A stretch of DNA of 64,000 bases from Megaustenia siamemsis (GCA_032433765.1 JAVIAB010000025.1:32652115-32716114), one strand, 5' to 3'. Shown: positions 44,401-55,679, counted from the stretch's first letter. Made by a program: numbers and translations. The notes: generated from the letters alone by a model not told the origin.

Positions 44401-44695
44401 TCACACTATTCACCACCATTTTCTCTGTCCTTCTGAGCATATTATATCATAACTGCCATCTTGTAAGGGTTGCCCTTAATTTGTCAAGGTTTTTCTTTTA
44501 TAAACAATGGACTTGTAAGCCTTACAAGGAAATTTGAAAAAGATCCACTTGTGTGACTTTCTGCTTTTTTTTTAAAATTAAAATAAATCTGCACATAACA
44601 TAAGAAAATTACAGTTTTGCTGATGACAAAATTTGCTCTGCATATACAAGTGCCAGTCAATTAGATTGTACCAAAACGTAATTTAAAACAGACTA
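44401..44695. other. no gene recognised
   Basis: AT-rich, nothing identified. Confidence 0.4.
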
Positions 44696-44699
44696 TATC

Positions 44700-45290
44700 T
44701 GGTTATGGTAGGCCCCGGTATCACTGCAAACAAATTAAAATCCATAATTGCTCAACCACCCGTGCCAGTGGAATCATCCAAATTACTAACTCATTTCCCA
44801 AACAAAGAAAGGTAGTTGTAGTCCCCATCATAACAGTCTCAGCACATGCCAAAAGACATAAGGCAAAAACCACACAGGAAGTGAACACAGCCAACTGTTC
44901 CTTTTCATATGATATCATTATTCATCGTAAACAATTGGAATATCGAAACATGATCAAAACGGATGAGACACTAGCTCACGGTGTGCACAGAGCACTTAAC
45001 TCAGTAGCTCCTGCAACAAGCCGGACTTGGAATATGAGGAAGCTACAACAAGGAACACTTTTCATACATAGCCTTCAATGGTTCCTGCCACCAATCCACC
45101 ATATTGACCAGAAAGACCAACCAATCATGCTACATAGATACACATAACCAATAAAACTACAGTTACCTTTCTTTGTTTGGGAGATGAGTTAGTAATTCGG
45201 ATGATTCCACTGGCACTGGCGGTTGAGCAATTATGGATTTTAATTCGTTTGCTGTGAGACCGAGGCCTTCCATAACCAATAACAATAACA
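44700..45290. repeat. repeat E, inverted pair (one arm truncated)
   Basis: Forward arm 44700-45115 (TATGGTAGGCCCCGGTATCA to TTCCTGCCACCAATCCACC). After about 50 bp a partial inverse arm follows, 45160-45285, ending GGCCTTCCATAACC with an (AATAAC)n tail. Confidence 0.8.
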
Positions 45291-45605
45291 ATAACCAATA
45301 AAAATTTAGTAGAATATAACATTAAAATCTAAACCTGTTGAGAGATAAAATAAACTAGAACATTTTGGCAAAAACCTTCATTAGATACAACAAATGTGAA
45401 TACAAGTAGTAGGCGTACTTGTTTCTCGTCTTTCTTTTTATTAATATTAGTTGCCTTGTAATTTATAAAGGCTTTTGCTGAAATGTTGTAGGAGCAAGTA
45501 GTGAGGTGTAACATACACTCCTGCCAGGTATGGTGTATGGCCTTTGGTGTCTTGACAGACGGTTGGTAGCAAGCAATCATGATAAGTCTGTAGTTTGGTA
45601 AAGCA
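45291..45605. other. no gene recognised
   Basis: Nothing identified. Confidence 0.4.
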
Positions 45606-45960
45606 TTAGTGTCTCATACTGGGTACTGCTTTACTGAACATCTTCTCTCGTGGCTGAATTTGAATTCTAGAGAGACAGATCCATCCACAGAACAAGCAAG
45701 GTGTACCCGATCTTGCCTCATTTCTCTTGCGCCTTTTGTCTTCTGAATTTGACATAAGCACTGTCTCGAAAGTTGCTGTGCCATTTTTTATGTTTGCGCT
45801 CCATGTGCTACGATCCGCAGCCACATTTTCCCACTTCCTTTCACTTATAGAAAATTCCCTCAAGGAAGCCCTGCAAACATTCTTATATCTCAGCACTGGT
45901 CTGCCCTTTGGTCTCTTTCCGTCCATAAAATATTTGTTTGTGGATACGATTGTTTGCCAT
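45606..45960 (-). pseudogene. LINE7 C-terminal fragment
   Basis: Minus strand: MDGKRPKGRPVLRYKNVCRA, SLREFSISERKWENVAADRS, TWSANIKNG and RRKRNEARSG. The pattern G.RP.GRP.LRYKDV..(R/K)..., W...A.DRS.WR is typical of the C-terminus of another CR1/jockey-like LINE group. No reverse transcriptase nearby. Confidence 0.72.
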
Positions 45961-45965
45961 TCTTA

Positions 45966-46125
45966 GAAGGTATGGTGACAGCTTTACAAATAAGGAACAT
46001 AACAGAATACTGACATTTTGGCCTATTTACGGCCTTCCTCAGAAAATAAGAATAGCACAAATGAACGATGAAATTAAGGTAAACTCTACTACATCTAAGA
46101 TGTCTCCACTCACAAAGCAAAAGCA
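45966..46125 (-). mobile_element. Penelope-like repeat end with hammerhead-like core
   Basis: Minus strand: CTGAGGAAGGCC, loop, AGGCCAAAATGTC, then GTAAAGCTGTCACCATACC at the end (left side). The CUGANGA box is intact but GAAA is AAAA here, so cleavage is unlikely. Related to 31170-31256. Confidence 0.58.
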
Positions 46126-46179
46126 CAACCTAAAATCATCATGTCTGTGTACCTCATGTCATGTCACCTCTAGTGACTC

Positions 46180-46470
46180 GGGCAGATGGTGCTCGTAAAC
46201 CTGGGAGGGCCTACCATCTAAGGGCAGAATCCCCCTACAGAAAAGACAATCTGCTGCCTTGCAGGAAGATTGGGGACAATCAAAGGCTAGGGAAAGCAAA
46301 CCCGAATAAAATGCTGGCTGAAATCGGATGCACTGGGCCACTGGCGCAGAACACAGTGCAACGTATTAACAGGTGTTCAGTCAGAGTGGATCTGACAGAC
46401 TCTAATTGTGATGTTCTGTCTGTGGGGGCGATCAACACACTTAGCCTGACAGCTGACTTCATATGAGAGT
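46180..46470. repeat. dispersed repeat related to 16240-16415
   Basis: Shares CTGCTGCCTTGCAGG and AAAGGCTAGGG with 16.25-16.37 kb. An open frame of 101 residues on the + strand (46161-46466) has no clear domain. It could be a LINE 5' end. Confidence 0.45.
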
Positions 46471-46503
46471 CTGGAATCCTTACTCTGATTGAGTCCTGAA
46501 AGC

Positions 46504-46504
<1 letters not shown>

Positions 46505-46531
<27 letters not shown>
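46505..46531. repeat. (GA)n microsatellite
   Basis: Short GA run; a similar one is at 47296-47319. Confidence 0.9.
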
Positions 46532-46534
<3 letters not shown>

Positions 46535-46535
<1 letters not shown>

Positions 46536-47620
46536 TCATCACAATGAAGAACCTGAAAGTGTTAAAAAACTATAAATATATCTGGAATCTTTAGTAACTA
46601 AAAATGGAGACTGCTAAAAGGAGATAGAAGCGTAATCAACATCATCATCATCAAGTGCTGGGCCTGCTGGTGTAGGTGATCATGTCTCTCCATAACTTTT
46701 GATCACGGCACTTAGTTATCATTTCTGTTGTTGACCTTCTGCCAAGCCATTCTCTTAAGCTGTCTGGTATCTTTTCTCTTTGTTTCCCTCTATCTCTTCG
46801 TCCCTCAATTTTCCCAGTTGTTACTATATATTCCAGTTGTTCTCTTCTCATTATATGGCCAAAAAATGATGATTGTTTCTTCCTAATATTGGAAATTAGC
46901 TTTCTTTTTTCTTTGACCTCTTTCAGAACGTTTACATTTCTCTTCTTAGCTGTCCATGGTATTCTCAACATTCTTCTGTAAAACCACATTTCTACAGACT
47001 CCAGTGATTTTCTTGTCTGTTGTTCTATTGTCCATTATTCACATCCATATGTTAAGACTGGCTCTACATAACATTTAAGAACTCTTAGAAGAGTAATAGC
47101 AGAACAAAATTAAATGAAGAACGTGTGGCACAATTCCAACAAGGCAGTAAAATTAAAACTACTACTAAATTTGTCTAATAACAGCTTATGATAGTCAATC
47201 ATGGTCAATGTCGCAAACAGCAAAGAGGAGATGCCTCATTTGAAATAAAATGCTGCAGAAAAATCCCCTGAGTAACCTGGATAATGAGAGTTAAAGAGAG
47301 AGAGAGAGAGAGAGAGAGTGATTAAAAGACCTAAACATTAAAAAGAATTGGCTTATAAACAAAATCTTACAGAGGAAATTACAATACTGCAGACACATCA
47401 AAAGACACCGGGAAGAACAATAATGGAAGGCATGGTTTCAGGAAGATGAGATAGGCGCAGACAAAGAATGCCATTTCAAGACATCCAAAAGACCTTGAAC
47501 AGGCAAAAGAAGAAGTGAAAAATCTGGCTTTGAACAGAGATTTTTTCCGATGGACTGTAATAAGTGCAACATTCTGCAAAGGACATGCACAACTGATTTT
47601 GATGATGAGATAAGACAAGA
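46535..47620 (+). pseudogene. LINE8 relic interrupted by LINE1
   Basis: The left part 46535-46636 and right part 47086-47620 join in a LINE-like order: NGDC.KEIEA, then IAEQKLNE, KIKTTTKF, YDSQSWSM..TAKRRCLI, later HIKRHR, EGMVSGR.R.GRQRM.FQD and ending N..QRTCT. Frames are broken. The minus-strand relic at 3380-3660 is the same family. Confidence 0.65.
46637..47085 (-). mobile_element. LINE1, intact C-terminal frame, 12-bp TSD
   Basis: Minus-strand frame 46989-46651: MWFYRRMLRIPWTAKKRNVN, VLKEVKEKRKLISNIRKKQS, SFFGHIMRREQLEYIVTTGK and EWLGRRSTTEMITKCRDQ, ending in the (TGATGA)n tail at the left. The TSD tagaagNgtaat is at 46625-46636 and 47086-47097 with one difference, inside LINE8. Confidence 0.85.
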
Positions 47621-47784
47621 GCAAACAACAAACAAATGTTTTGACTCTAAAGTTAACACACAATTTATTTCAAATTTTCTATAAAACTGAGGTTTCATAT
47701 TTTTTTGTATTTTATTGTGCTTCAGCTATGTCAAGGTCACACATGGTTTTCATTTCTATCCCATTATTTTATTTATAAAATAGA

Positions 47785-48245
47785 CTTCCGGTCAATATGA
47801 CAGATAGGAGGCAGGAACCATTGAGGCTCTGTCTGAAAAGTGTTCCTTGTTGCAGTTTTCTCATATTCCAAGTCTGGCTTGCTGCCGGAGCTACTGAGTT
47901 TAGTTCTCTGCGCACACTGTGAGCTGTGTTTTTCATACAGATCATGTTTCAATATTCCGATATCGTATGACAAAGTACAGGTCAGCTGTGTTTACTTTCT
48001 GTGCTGCTTGGCCTTATGTCTTTTAGCATGTGCTGTACCTGCTATGATTGGGGCTGCAGCTGTCTTTCTTTGTTTGGATCCTTCAATGAGATGAGTTTTA
48101 ATCCGGATGATTCCACTGGCACGGGTGGTTGAGCAATTATGGATTCTAATTCGTTTGCAGTGATACCGGGGCCTTCCATAACCATAACCATAACCATAAC
48201 AATAACCATAACAATAACCATAACAATAACCATAACTATAACCAT
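47785..48245 (-). repeat. repeat E, single copy with (ATAACC)n tail
   Basis: 47785-48178 is repeat E. It reads toward GGGGCCTTCCATAACC on the + strand, and 48179-48245 is an (ATAACC/ATAACA)n tract. The tract ends 36 bp before FHOD exon 48281. Confidence 0.83.
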
Positions 48246-48280
48246 TTTTTATTTATATTTATTTTTGTATTTTGTTTCAG

Positions 48281-48339
48281 AAGAAAAAATGCACTTGTTC
48301 TTAGGACACAGCTCACAGTTAGGGTTCATGTTATTGTAG
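48281..48339 (+). CDS. FHOD: FHOD-family formin, second recognised N-terminal exon
   Basis: This short exon of 59 nt is bounded by TTTGTTTCAG and a GTGAGT donor. Read with the two bases carried over from 42075, it continues in frame as Q then RKNALVLRTQLTVRVH and VIV, leaving one base (G). It matches the FHOD segment that links the GTPase-binding domain to the armadillo-like FH3/DID region, where RTQL.VRVH is strongly conserved. The other two frames contain stops, which supports the splice phase. The acceptor lies only about 35 bp after the (ATAACC)-type tail of a dispersed repeat (E), so the polypyrimidine tract sits immediately beside transposable-element sequence. Too short to find by ORF length; recognised from the protein family and phase. 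Confidence 0.92.
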
Positions 48340-48344
48340 GTGAG

Positions 48345-48625
48345 TTTTGTTTCTTCCTAGACGCCAGTCTCTTCAACATTTTTCTCTTATTTTATCAAAT
48401 CATATTCGCAAACTGAGGAGAATTATTTGAGAGATTTAGATATTCGTTCCTAGTCAAGTATGTGGCTTTATTCCACGTCACTGCTGCCTAGTTTATGTGA
48501 TGTTGTTGTTGTTGACGGATTGCCACGAGTTGATGCAGGCAGGTTGCCCTTTGACTCATAAGATGTGGTGGGTCATAATGGTTTTCTTGACATTCCCAGC
48601 TCTTACTGGAGAGGTTGGAGTTCGT
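48345..48625. other. no gene recognised
   Basis: Intron of FHOD with a T-rich start. Nothing identified. Confidence 0.4.
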
Positions 48626-48629
48626 CCAT

Positions 48630-49180
48630 CCCAGGCTATGCTGAGAAATTACTAGTCCAGTCCAGAACTACTGCAATACTGGGTCCTCTATACCAGTAAC
48701 AGCCACCACTACATGGAACACGTGGGTCCTCTATATCAGTAACAGCCATCACTAGAGGGAACACGGAGATCCTAGCTTCTGTTAGCCAGTCTGGTTTGAC
48801 GCAGACTGTTACCAGGGGAGACCACAAGGAGGTAGAACTGCTTGGTCTTGGTCAGCTGATGGTGCGCAGACCTTGCTATTGCGACCGCAGGTCACAGGCG
48901 CTTCTGCTCCCCCTATGTGATGTCAATCATATGACAGAGAGGGAACAGAACTTTGACAACCATAAATCCATGTCACTCCTTCGGATGAAAGAGATGGGAG
49001 TTAAGATGGACACAGACAGAAACGAGAAACTTAATGGGCATCTAAGAAGACTTATCAACCAACACAGAACTAGAATCATCAGCTGCTGGACACTACGGGA
49101 CTCTCTAAGGGAGGGATCTGAGCACCTATGGTCATGTTCGAAGTGCAATGATGATGTCCCGCAAATAACTCAATAACTTA
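48630..49180 (+). repeat. dispersed unit with a 126-residue open frame
   Basis: The part 48650-48870 (ACTGCAATACTGGGTCCTCT, GTTAGCCAGTCTGGTTTG, GACTGTTACCAG, GGTCTTGGTCAGCTG) is co-linear with 58870-58962 plus 59415-59475, so it is repeated. The + frame 48796-49176 (GDHKEVELLGLGQLMVRRP, NFDNHKSMSLLRMKEMGVKM, RRLINQHRTRIISCW) resembles no family I know. It may be a LINE end or a fragment of an unknown element. Confidence 0.5.
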
Positions 49181-49250
49181 GTAACTCAATAACTTAGTAG
49201 CTCAATAACTTAGTAACTCAATAACTTAGTAACTCAATAACAGAGTAATA
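49163..49250. repeat. 16-bp tandem repeat, about 5 copies
   Basis: Unit AACTCAATAACTTAGT. Confidence 0.92.
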
Positions 49251-49412
49251 AAACTCAATGCTAGATCTTTCTAGACTAAAGTCTTCAACTCATTGACTTT
49301 GGAAGATGTGTCATGTTATGAAACATAAAAAAGAGGTATGGTTATAGTGTAACCATGATTTTTAAAAAAGTGCCTAGAAGTTGGCCATTCCTGAGATGCA
49401 GACAACAGAAAG

Positions 49413-49655
49413 ACATGGGAGCTGTGTGGTCTAAAGGTAAGGAGTCGACCTCTGGACTTGAAGGTCTTGGTTTAATTCTACTTTTGAGAATATTTGTTTA
49501 TAATAAAGAAAATCGAATCTGTGATTTCTTCATGACATTACCCTACCCAGGTCTCTGGGTAATGAGATCTGATGTCTAGCCCTGTTTAGATAAAACGGCA
49601 ATTAACAAGAGGTCCCATGTGCACTTGTACATGTAAAAGAGCTCTTGACAATTTT
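49413..49655 (+). mobile_element. SINE-F, tRNA-derived
   Basis: Head with A-box-like TGTGTGGTCTAAAGGTAAGG and B-box-like GGTCTTGGTTTAATTC, body with ACCCAGGTCTCTGGGTAATG and an end ACAAGAGGTCCCATGTGCAC, CATGTAAAAGAGCTC. Only one copy in the window. Confidence 0.7.
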
Positions 49656-49990
49656 AAAAAATTAAAATCTTTAAAAATTTAAAAGATTAAACAAAAAAAG
49701 GCCACTGCACCATTAAAATTGTCAGGAAAAATCTGCCCACACAGATGGCCAGGTCATGCTACAGAGTTTGTGCTGATGGGACAGAGTTCTCCTCGGAGAT
49801 TCTCTATATTTTTAGGGGAAAACTGGTGCACCTATGGGTTAGTCTAATGTGCAGTGGTGATGATCATGATATATCACAGAAAAAAAAAGTTTGAAAAAAA
49901 AGTAAAAAATAATAGTTTACAAATAAAAAATAAATAAGTAATTTTAAAATGTCAAGTACATTTATCTAACTGACTGTCTCTGTTTGTCGG
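49656..49990. other. no gene recognised
   Basis: A-rich, nothing identified. Confidence 0.4.
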
Positions 49991-49997
49991 GCTGTCT

Positions 49998-50692
49998 ATT
50001 CATGGAGTAAGTTTGATTGTAGATGAGACATCATGGAATAAGTTTGATTGTAGATGAGACATCATGGAGTAAGTTTTATTGTAGATGAGACATCATGGAA
50101 AAAGTTTGATTGTAGTTGAGACATCATAGAATAAGTTTGATTGTAGATGAGACATCATGGAATAAGTTTTATTGTAGTTGAGACATCATAGAATACGTTT
50201 GATTGTAGTTGAGACATCATGGAGTAAGTTTTATTGTAGTTGAGACATCATAGAATACGTTTGATTGTAGTTGAGACATCATAGAATAAGTTTGATTGTA
50301 GATGAGACATCATGGAATAAGTTTTATTGTAGTTGAGACATCATAGAATAAGTTTGATTGTAGTTGAGACATCATGGAGTAAGTTTGATTGTAGTCGAGA
50401 CATCATGGAATACGTTTGATTGTAGTTGAGACATCATGGAGTAAGTTTTATTGTAGATGAGACATCATGGAATAAGTTTGATTGTAGATGAGACATCATG
50501 GAGTAAGTTTTATTGTAGATGAGACATCATGGAATAAGTTTTATTGTAGTTGAGACATCATAGAATAAGTTTGATTGTAGATGAGACATCATGGAATACG
50601 TTTTATTGTAGTTGAGACATCATAAAATACGTTTGATTGTAGTTGAGACATCATGGAGTAAGTTTTATTGTAGTTGAGACATCCTAATATTC
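49998..50692. repeat. 31-bp minisatellite, about 22 copies
   Basis: Unit GTTTGATTGTAGATGAG followed by ACATCATGGAATAA. Two-state sites (GTTTGATTG/GTTTTATTG, GATGAG/GTTGAG, GGAGTAAG/GGAATAAG/AGAATACG) are mixed. Confidence 0.95.
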
Positions 50693-50744
50693 ACTCCACC
50701 ACCTGCCTCAGCATTTCTCAAAACACACTGCAACAGATTGTATG

Positions 50745-51985
50745 TTTCATATGGTAATTGTAGACATATCTTTGCGTACTAAACATACAGGATTAGATGT
50801 TAATTGTAGACATATCTTTACCCACTAAACATAAAGAACCATGTGTTAATTGTAGATATATCTTTACCCACTAAACATAAAGAACCATATGTTAATTGTA
50901 GATATATCTTTACCCACTAAACATAAAGAACCATGTGTTAATTGTAGATATATCTTTACCCACTAAACATAAAGAACCATGTGTTAATTGTAGACATATC
51001 TTTACCCACTAAACATAAAGAACCATGTGTTAATTGTAGATATATCTTTACCCACTAAACATAAAGAACCATATGTTAATTGTAAATATATCTTTACCCA
51101 CTAAACATAAAGAACCATGTGTTAATTGTATATATATCTTTACCCACTAAACATAAAGAACCATGTGTTAATTGTAGATATATCTTTACCCACTAAACAT
51201 AAAGAACCATGTGTTAATTGTAGACATATCTTTACCCACTAAACATAAAGAACCATGTGTTAATTGTAGATATATCTTTACCCACTAAACATAAAGAACC
51301 ATATGTTTATTGTAGGTATATCTTTGTCCACTAAACATAAAGAACCATATGTTTATTGTAGGTATATCTTTGTCCACTAAACATAAAGAACCATATGTTA
51401 ATTGTAGGTATATCTTTGTCCACTAAACATAAAGAACCATATGTTTATTGTAGGTATATCTTTGTCCACTAAACATAAAGAACCATATGTTTATTGTAGG
51501 TATATCTTTGTCCACTAAACATAAAGAACCATATGTTTATTGTAGGTATATCTTTGTCCACTAAACATAAAGAACCATATGTTTATTGTAGGTATATCTT
51601 TGTCCACTAAACATAAAGAATCATATGTTTATTGTAGGTATATCTTTGTCCACTAAACATAAAGAACCATATGTTTATTGTAGGTATATCTTTGTCCACT
51701 AAACATAAAGAACCATATGTTTATTGTAGGTATATCTTTGTCCACTAAACATAAAGAACCATATGTTAATTGTAGGTATATCTTTGTCCACTAAACATAA
51801 AGAACCATATGTTAATTGTAGGTATATCTTTGTCCACTAAACATAAAGAACCATATGTTAATTGTAGGTATATCTTTGTCCACTAAACATAAAGAACCAT
51901 ATGTTCATTGTAGGTATATCTTTGTCCATTAAACATAAAGAACCATATGTTAATTGTAGGTATATCTTTGTCCATTAAACACACA
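50745..51985. repeat. 46-bp minisatellite, about 27 copies in two subtypes
   Basis: Unit TTAATTGTAGATATATCTTT, ACCCACTAAACATAAAGAAC, CATGTG. The left half has TACCCACTAAAC, the right half TGTCCACTAAAC with TTTATTGTAGG, a sharp switch near 51300. Confidence 0.95.
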
Positions 51986-52134
51986 TGATCAGATATTAAT
52001 TGTAGGCTTATTTTTGCTCATTGAGCACATCAGATTGACCAGATCCCTATTTTATCATTAAAGCCATCAGTCTCTCGCTGTCTGTGTGTGCATCATTTTC
52101 CCAGTCATTTTCTTTTGCCTTCCTATAAAAATGA

Positions 52135-52660
52135 ATGTGGTACACTGACTGAATGTGGGACACTGACTGAATGTGGGACACCGACTGAATGTGGGACACC
52201 GACTGAATGTGGGACACCGACTGAACGTGGGACACCGACTGAACGTGGGACACCGACTGAACGTGGGACACCGACTGAACGTGGGACACCGACTGAACGT
52301 GGAACACTGACTGAACGTGGTACACTGACTGAATGTGGGACACTGACTGAATGTGGGACACTGACTGAACATGGAACACTGAATGTGGAACACTGACTGA
52401 ATGTGGAACACTGACTGAATGTGGTACACTGACTGAATATAGGACACTGACTGAATGTGGGACACTGACTGAATATGGGACACTGACTGAATGTGGGACA
52501 CTGACTGAATGTGGGACACTGATTGAATGTGGGACACTGATTGAATGTGGGACACTGATTGAATGTGAAGACACTGACGGAATTTGAGACTCTGGCTGAA
52601 TGTGAGACACTGACTGAATGTGGGACACTGACTCAATGCGGGGCACTGACTGAATGGAAG
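52135..52660. repeat. 18-bp minisatellite, about 28 copies
   Basis: Unit GAATGTGGGACACTGACT with GAACGTGGGACACCGACT as the main variant. The 213-residue Ser/Val/His-rich minus frame is a by-product. Confidence 0.95.
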
Positions 52661-53075
52661 AACAAGATAGGAGCATTGTACAAAACATTATCTTCTCTGG
52701 CTATATTCTGTCACTTTGTAAGTATGAGAGCATACAAAAAAGAAAGAGAACACCTACGAGTTTCCCTGAAGTGCAATGATATACATTTTAACCAATTTAC
52801 AAAGAGAAAGTAATGCTCTTTTATATAGAAAAATATATTTCTTCCTTTTAGTTTTCTTGCTCATTTTCTTCCTTTTTTTTTATATCTAACTTTGTGTTTA
52901 CTTTTGAACACAATAATATGTTAATTTTTTACTTCTTCGATGCCTCTAGGAATGGTAAGTGTCATTAGCTGTCACATGTGAATTATTTCATAAAATCTTT
53001 TTAAAGATTTAAATTTTACTGTTATGATATTTGCATAAACATCTAGTATGAAACGTGTCAGTTTTCCTGCATTTT
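52661..53075. other. no gene recognised
   Basis: Includes an isolated acceptor-like CCTCTAG and donor-like GTAAGT close together near 52950, but no codable exon that fits FHOD. Confidence 0.4.
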
Positions 53076-53079
53076 AGAT

Positions 53080-53295
53080 TTATATCAGCCAAAATTTTCC
53101 AGTTTCAACATTTTAGATTCATATAAAACTAACTTTTCCAGTTTCAACATTTTAGATTCATATAAACCAAACTCTTCCAGTTTCAACATTTTAGATTCAT
53201 ATAAGCCAAACTCTTCCAGTTTCAACATTTTAGATTCATATCAGCCAAACTTTTCCAGTTTCAACATTTTAGATTGATATTTACCAAACTCTTGA
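53080..53295. repeat. 39-bp tandem repeat, about 5 copies
   Basis: Unit CCAGTTTCAACATTTTAG followed by ATTCATATAAACCAAACTCTT. Confidence 0.92.
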
Positions 53296-53327
53296 TGATT
53301 AAATTTCTAACTTGTCAAACATAGAAT

Positions 53328-53398
53328 ATCATCATCATAATTAAGTACCATGCCTGCTGGTGTATGTGATAATATCTCTCTACAACTTTCGATATATA
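53328..53398 (-). mobile_element. LINE1 3' end fragment
   Basis: The last about 70 bp of LINE1 in antisense (CATCATCAT, ATGCCTGCTGGTGTA, CTCTCTACAACTTTCGAT). Confidence 0.75.
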
Positions 53399-53399
53399 G

Positions 53400-54155
53400 A
53401 ATATCACTTAGAATATCACTTATGCCATTCTTCCCCTTACTGGGTGTGCACGGCGGGGGTGGGAGAGTGATTTCTAGGATGCTGGAAAGTAAAGTCTGTC
53501 TGCTCAGTTTTAGATCAACCCCAAAAGAAAAGATATTTTAAAAAATTGTGTCTCAATTCAAATCTTCATTCACCTTACATGAAGAAAGAGCAGCACAGAG
53601 GTTTTGTCCATTCAAACACCCAAGCATAGAACATACCACTAAAATTGTTCTGCAACACCATCTGCCATTTTCAAGAACACATTTCTTTCTGAACTCTTTC
53701 AGTATGGAAGGTTTTTATCGATGCAATGGAAGAGATTTCAGAGACAAGATTTTTCATGGTTTTTCTTCTTCTTCTTCTGCAATCATGGCTCATTCAGAGT
53801 AGGATTCCTGACTTTCTTATGAAGGCAGTTGTCTGTTTAAGTGATTCGGTTGCCCCGTATAGTTTCTCTTCCAGGGAGGTGGGTGTGGGCCACATTGTCC
53901 TTTTCAGGTCTGTGTTACTGGGGACAAACCTGTAGAAAAGGTTTTACATTACAGTGTGATGGTATCCAAGGAGGGTCTTGCTTCTAGATACAGAAATTTT
54001 CAGTTCATGGTTTTAAGAATCAATCTTCATATTTATATTTATCTACCATATAACATATGAATGTTTAGATAATTGAACAAGGAATTCGATTTCACCAATA
54101 TCAAGATGATAAAATACATGTAAAAGGAATATGGTTGGATGACAGTTTACATAAA
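53400..54155. other. no gene recognised
   Basis: Two + frames of 84 and 69 residues (53548 and 53726) show no domain. Probably non-coding. Confidence 0.4.
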
Positions 54156-54159
54156 TAAA

Positions 54160-54305
54160 ATTGAGAGTGGTGCACTCTGCGGCTCCATTTTTAGAGACTG
54201 AATGAACCCCAGAGCCTTGTCGGTCCAAAAAAAAAATTCTGCCACTTCTGGAGATCAAACCAAGACCTTCCTGATCAGGAAGAGAGCACACTATCAAATG
54301 TAGGT
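54160..54305 (-). mobile_element. tRNA-derived SINE-like fragment
   Basis: Minus strand: AGTGTGCTCTCTTCCTGATC (A-box region) then GGTCTTGGTTTGATC (B box). Unrelated body (GACAAGGCTCTGGGGTTC). Subfamily not identified; the head resembles SINE-F. Confidence 0.55.
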
Positions 54306-54309
54306 CAAT

Positions 54310-54730
54310 ACTTAATTCTCTTATGACATTATGTTATGGAAATTCCTTTACCATTTCTTAAAACTTTTATTCAAAATCATTGTGTTCTATTCTATTCTCT
54401 GTACTTCTATGCTGTACGTCAATGAGGGAAAAACTGAGTGCTCTTAAGAGAGCTTTGCAGATTGCTTCATGCAGAGTAATTTATGTGGTTTTACATTTTT
54501 ACTTAATTCATCTTATAGGAGGTCCTTAATTTTCATCTTTTGTTGTTGATTTAATTGTTAAAGCTTGCCGTGTGATGTTGCTTGGTTTGGGGTCGCACAT
54601 TTATTCAGATCATTTAATTCACCTATTTTTCACCTTCAGATTCCTCAGACTCTCAATATATACATCATTGCCCTACCAATTATCCCCCTCTTCTCTTAAA
54701 GAGTGAAGAACAAACTTGGCGATGTCCCCT
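54310..54730. other. no gene recognised
   Basis: Nothing identified. Confidence 0.4.
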
Positions 54731-54734
54731 TTAT

Positions 54735-54860
54735 GGTTATGGTTATGTTATGGAAGGCCCCGGTATCACTGCAAACGAATTAAAATCCATAATTGCTCAA
54801 CCGCCCGTGCCAGTGGAATCATCAAAATTACTATCTCATCTCCCAAACAAAGAAAGGTAT
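54735..54860 (+). repeat. repeat E, truncated
   Basis: Begins with (GGTTAT)n and continues GGAAGGCCCCGGTATCACTG to AACAAAGAAAGGTATC; the rest of E is missing. Confidence 0.8.
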
Positions 54861-55057
54861 CTTCAAAGAAAGATGTCTTCTTTGTCGAGAGTAAGCCCAC
54901 AGTCAGTGCCAGAACTACCAACGAGCTTATCGGCTATTTCATTGCCTATGTACACCAGAACAGTACACCCAGGTTGATGAACTCACAGTAGAGTCATCCA
55001 AGAGCTGCATCCATTCCTGCTGCAAACACTGTCTGTCAATCTTCTGTAGCATACTTT
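54861..55057. other. no gene recognised
   Basis: A short frame (VESKPTVSARTTNELIGYFI) resembles a LINE or RNase-H-type end weakly; not supported further. Confidence 0.3.
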
Positions 55058-55673
55058 GTGAGCCTGTCGCTAAGACTGCATGAATCATGCTCTGTGCAAA
55101 TGTGAGCCTATCGCTAAGACTGCATGAATCATGCTCTGTGCAAATGTGAGCCTGTCACTAAGACTGCATGAATCATGCTCTGTGCAAATGTGAGCCTGTC
55201 GCTAAGACTGCATGAATCATGCTCTGTGCAAATGTGAGCCTGTCGCTAAGACTGCATGAATCATGCTCTGTGCAAATGTGAGCCTGTCGCTAAGACTGCA
55301 TGAATCATGCTCTGTGCAAATGTGAGCCTGTCGCTAAGACTGCATGAATCATGCTCTGTGCAAATGTGAGCCTGTCGCTAAGACTGCATGAATCATGCTC
55401 TGTGCAAATGTGAGCCTGTCGCTAAGACTGCATGAATCATGCTCTGTGCAAATGTGAGCCTGTCGCTAAGACTGCATGAATCATGCTCTGTGCAAATGTG
55501 AGCCTGTCGCTAAGACTGCATGAATCATGTTCTGTGCAAATGTGAGTCTGTCGCTAAGACTGCATGAATCATGTTCTGTGCAAATGTGAGCCTGTCGCTA
55601 AGACTGCATGAATCATGCTCTGTGCAAATGTGAGCCTGTCGCTAAGACTGCATGAATCATGTTCTGTGCAAAC
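55058..55673. repeat. 44-bp minisatellite, 14 nearly identical copies
   Basis: Unit GTGAGCCTGTCGCTAAGACT, GCATGAATCATGCTCTGTGC, AAAT. Very few differences (one CACT, a few TGTTCTG, one GTGAGTC). Flank text continues the unit sense at the left (CATACTTTGTGAGCCTG). Confidence 0.96.
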
Positions 55674-55679
55674 AGTCAT

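Noticed and set aside
48179..48245. Interstitial telomere repeat (ATAACC)n
   Set aside because: The motif is not TTAGGG/CCCTAA and is variable; it is the tail of repeat E.
52047..52688. 213-residue Ser/His/Val-rich frame
   Set aside because: 18-bp minisatellite, unit divisible by three.
52940..52962. FHOD micro-exon between CCTCTAG and GTAAGT
   Set aside because: It would insert GGAATG-type codons not seen in the family, and the 48339 to 63061 splice already joins conserved sequence directly.
55058..55673. CRISPR-like regular array (44-bp unit)
   Set aside because: Units are contiguous with no unique spacers and the genome is eukaryotic. The same holds for the 46-, 53-, 33- and 31-bp arrays.
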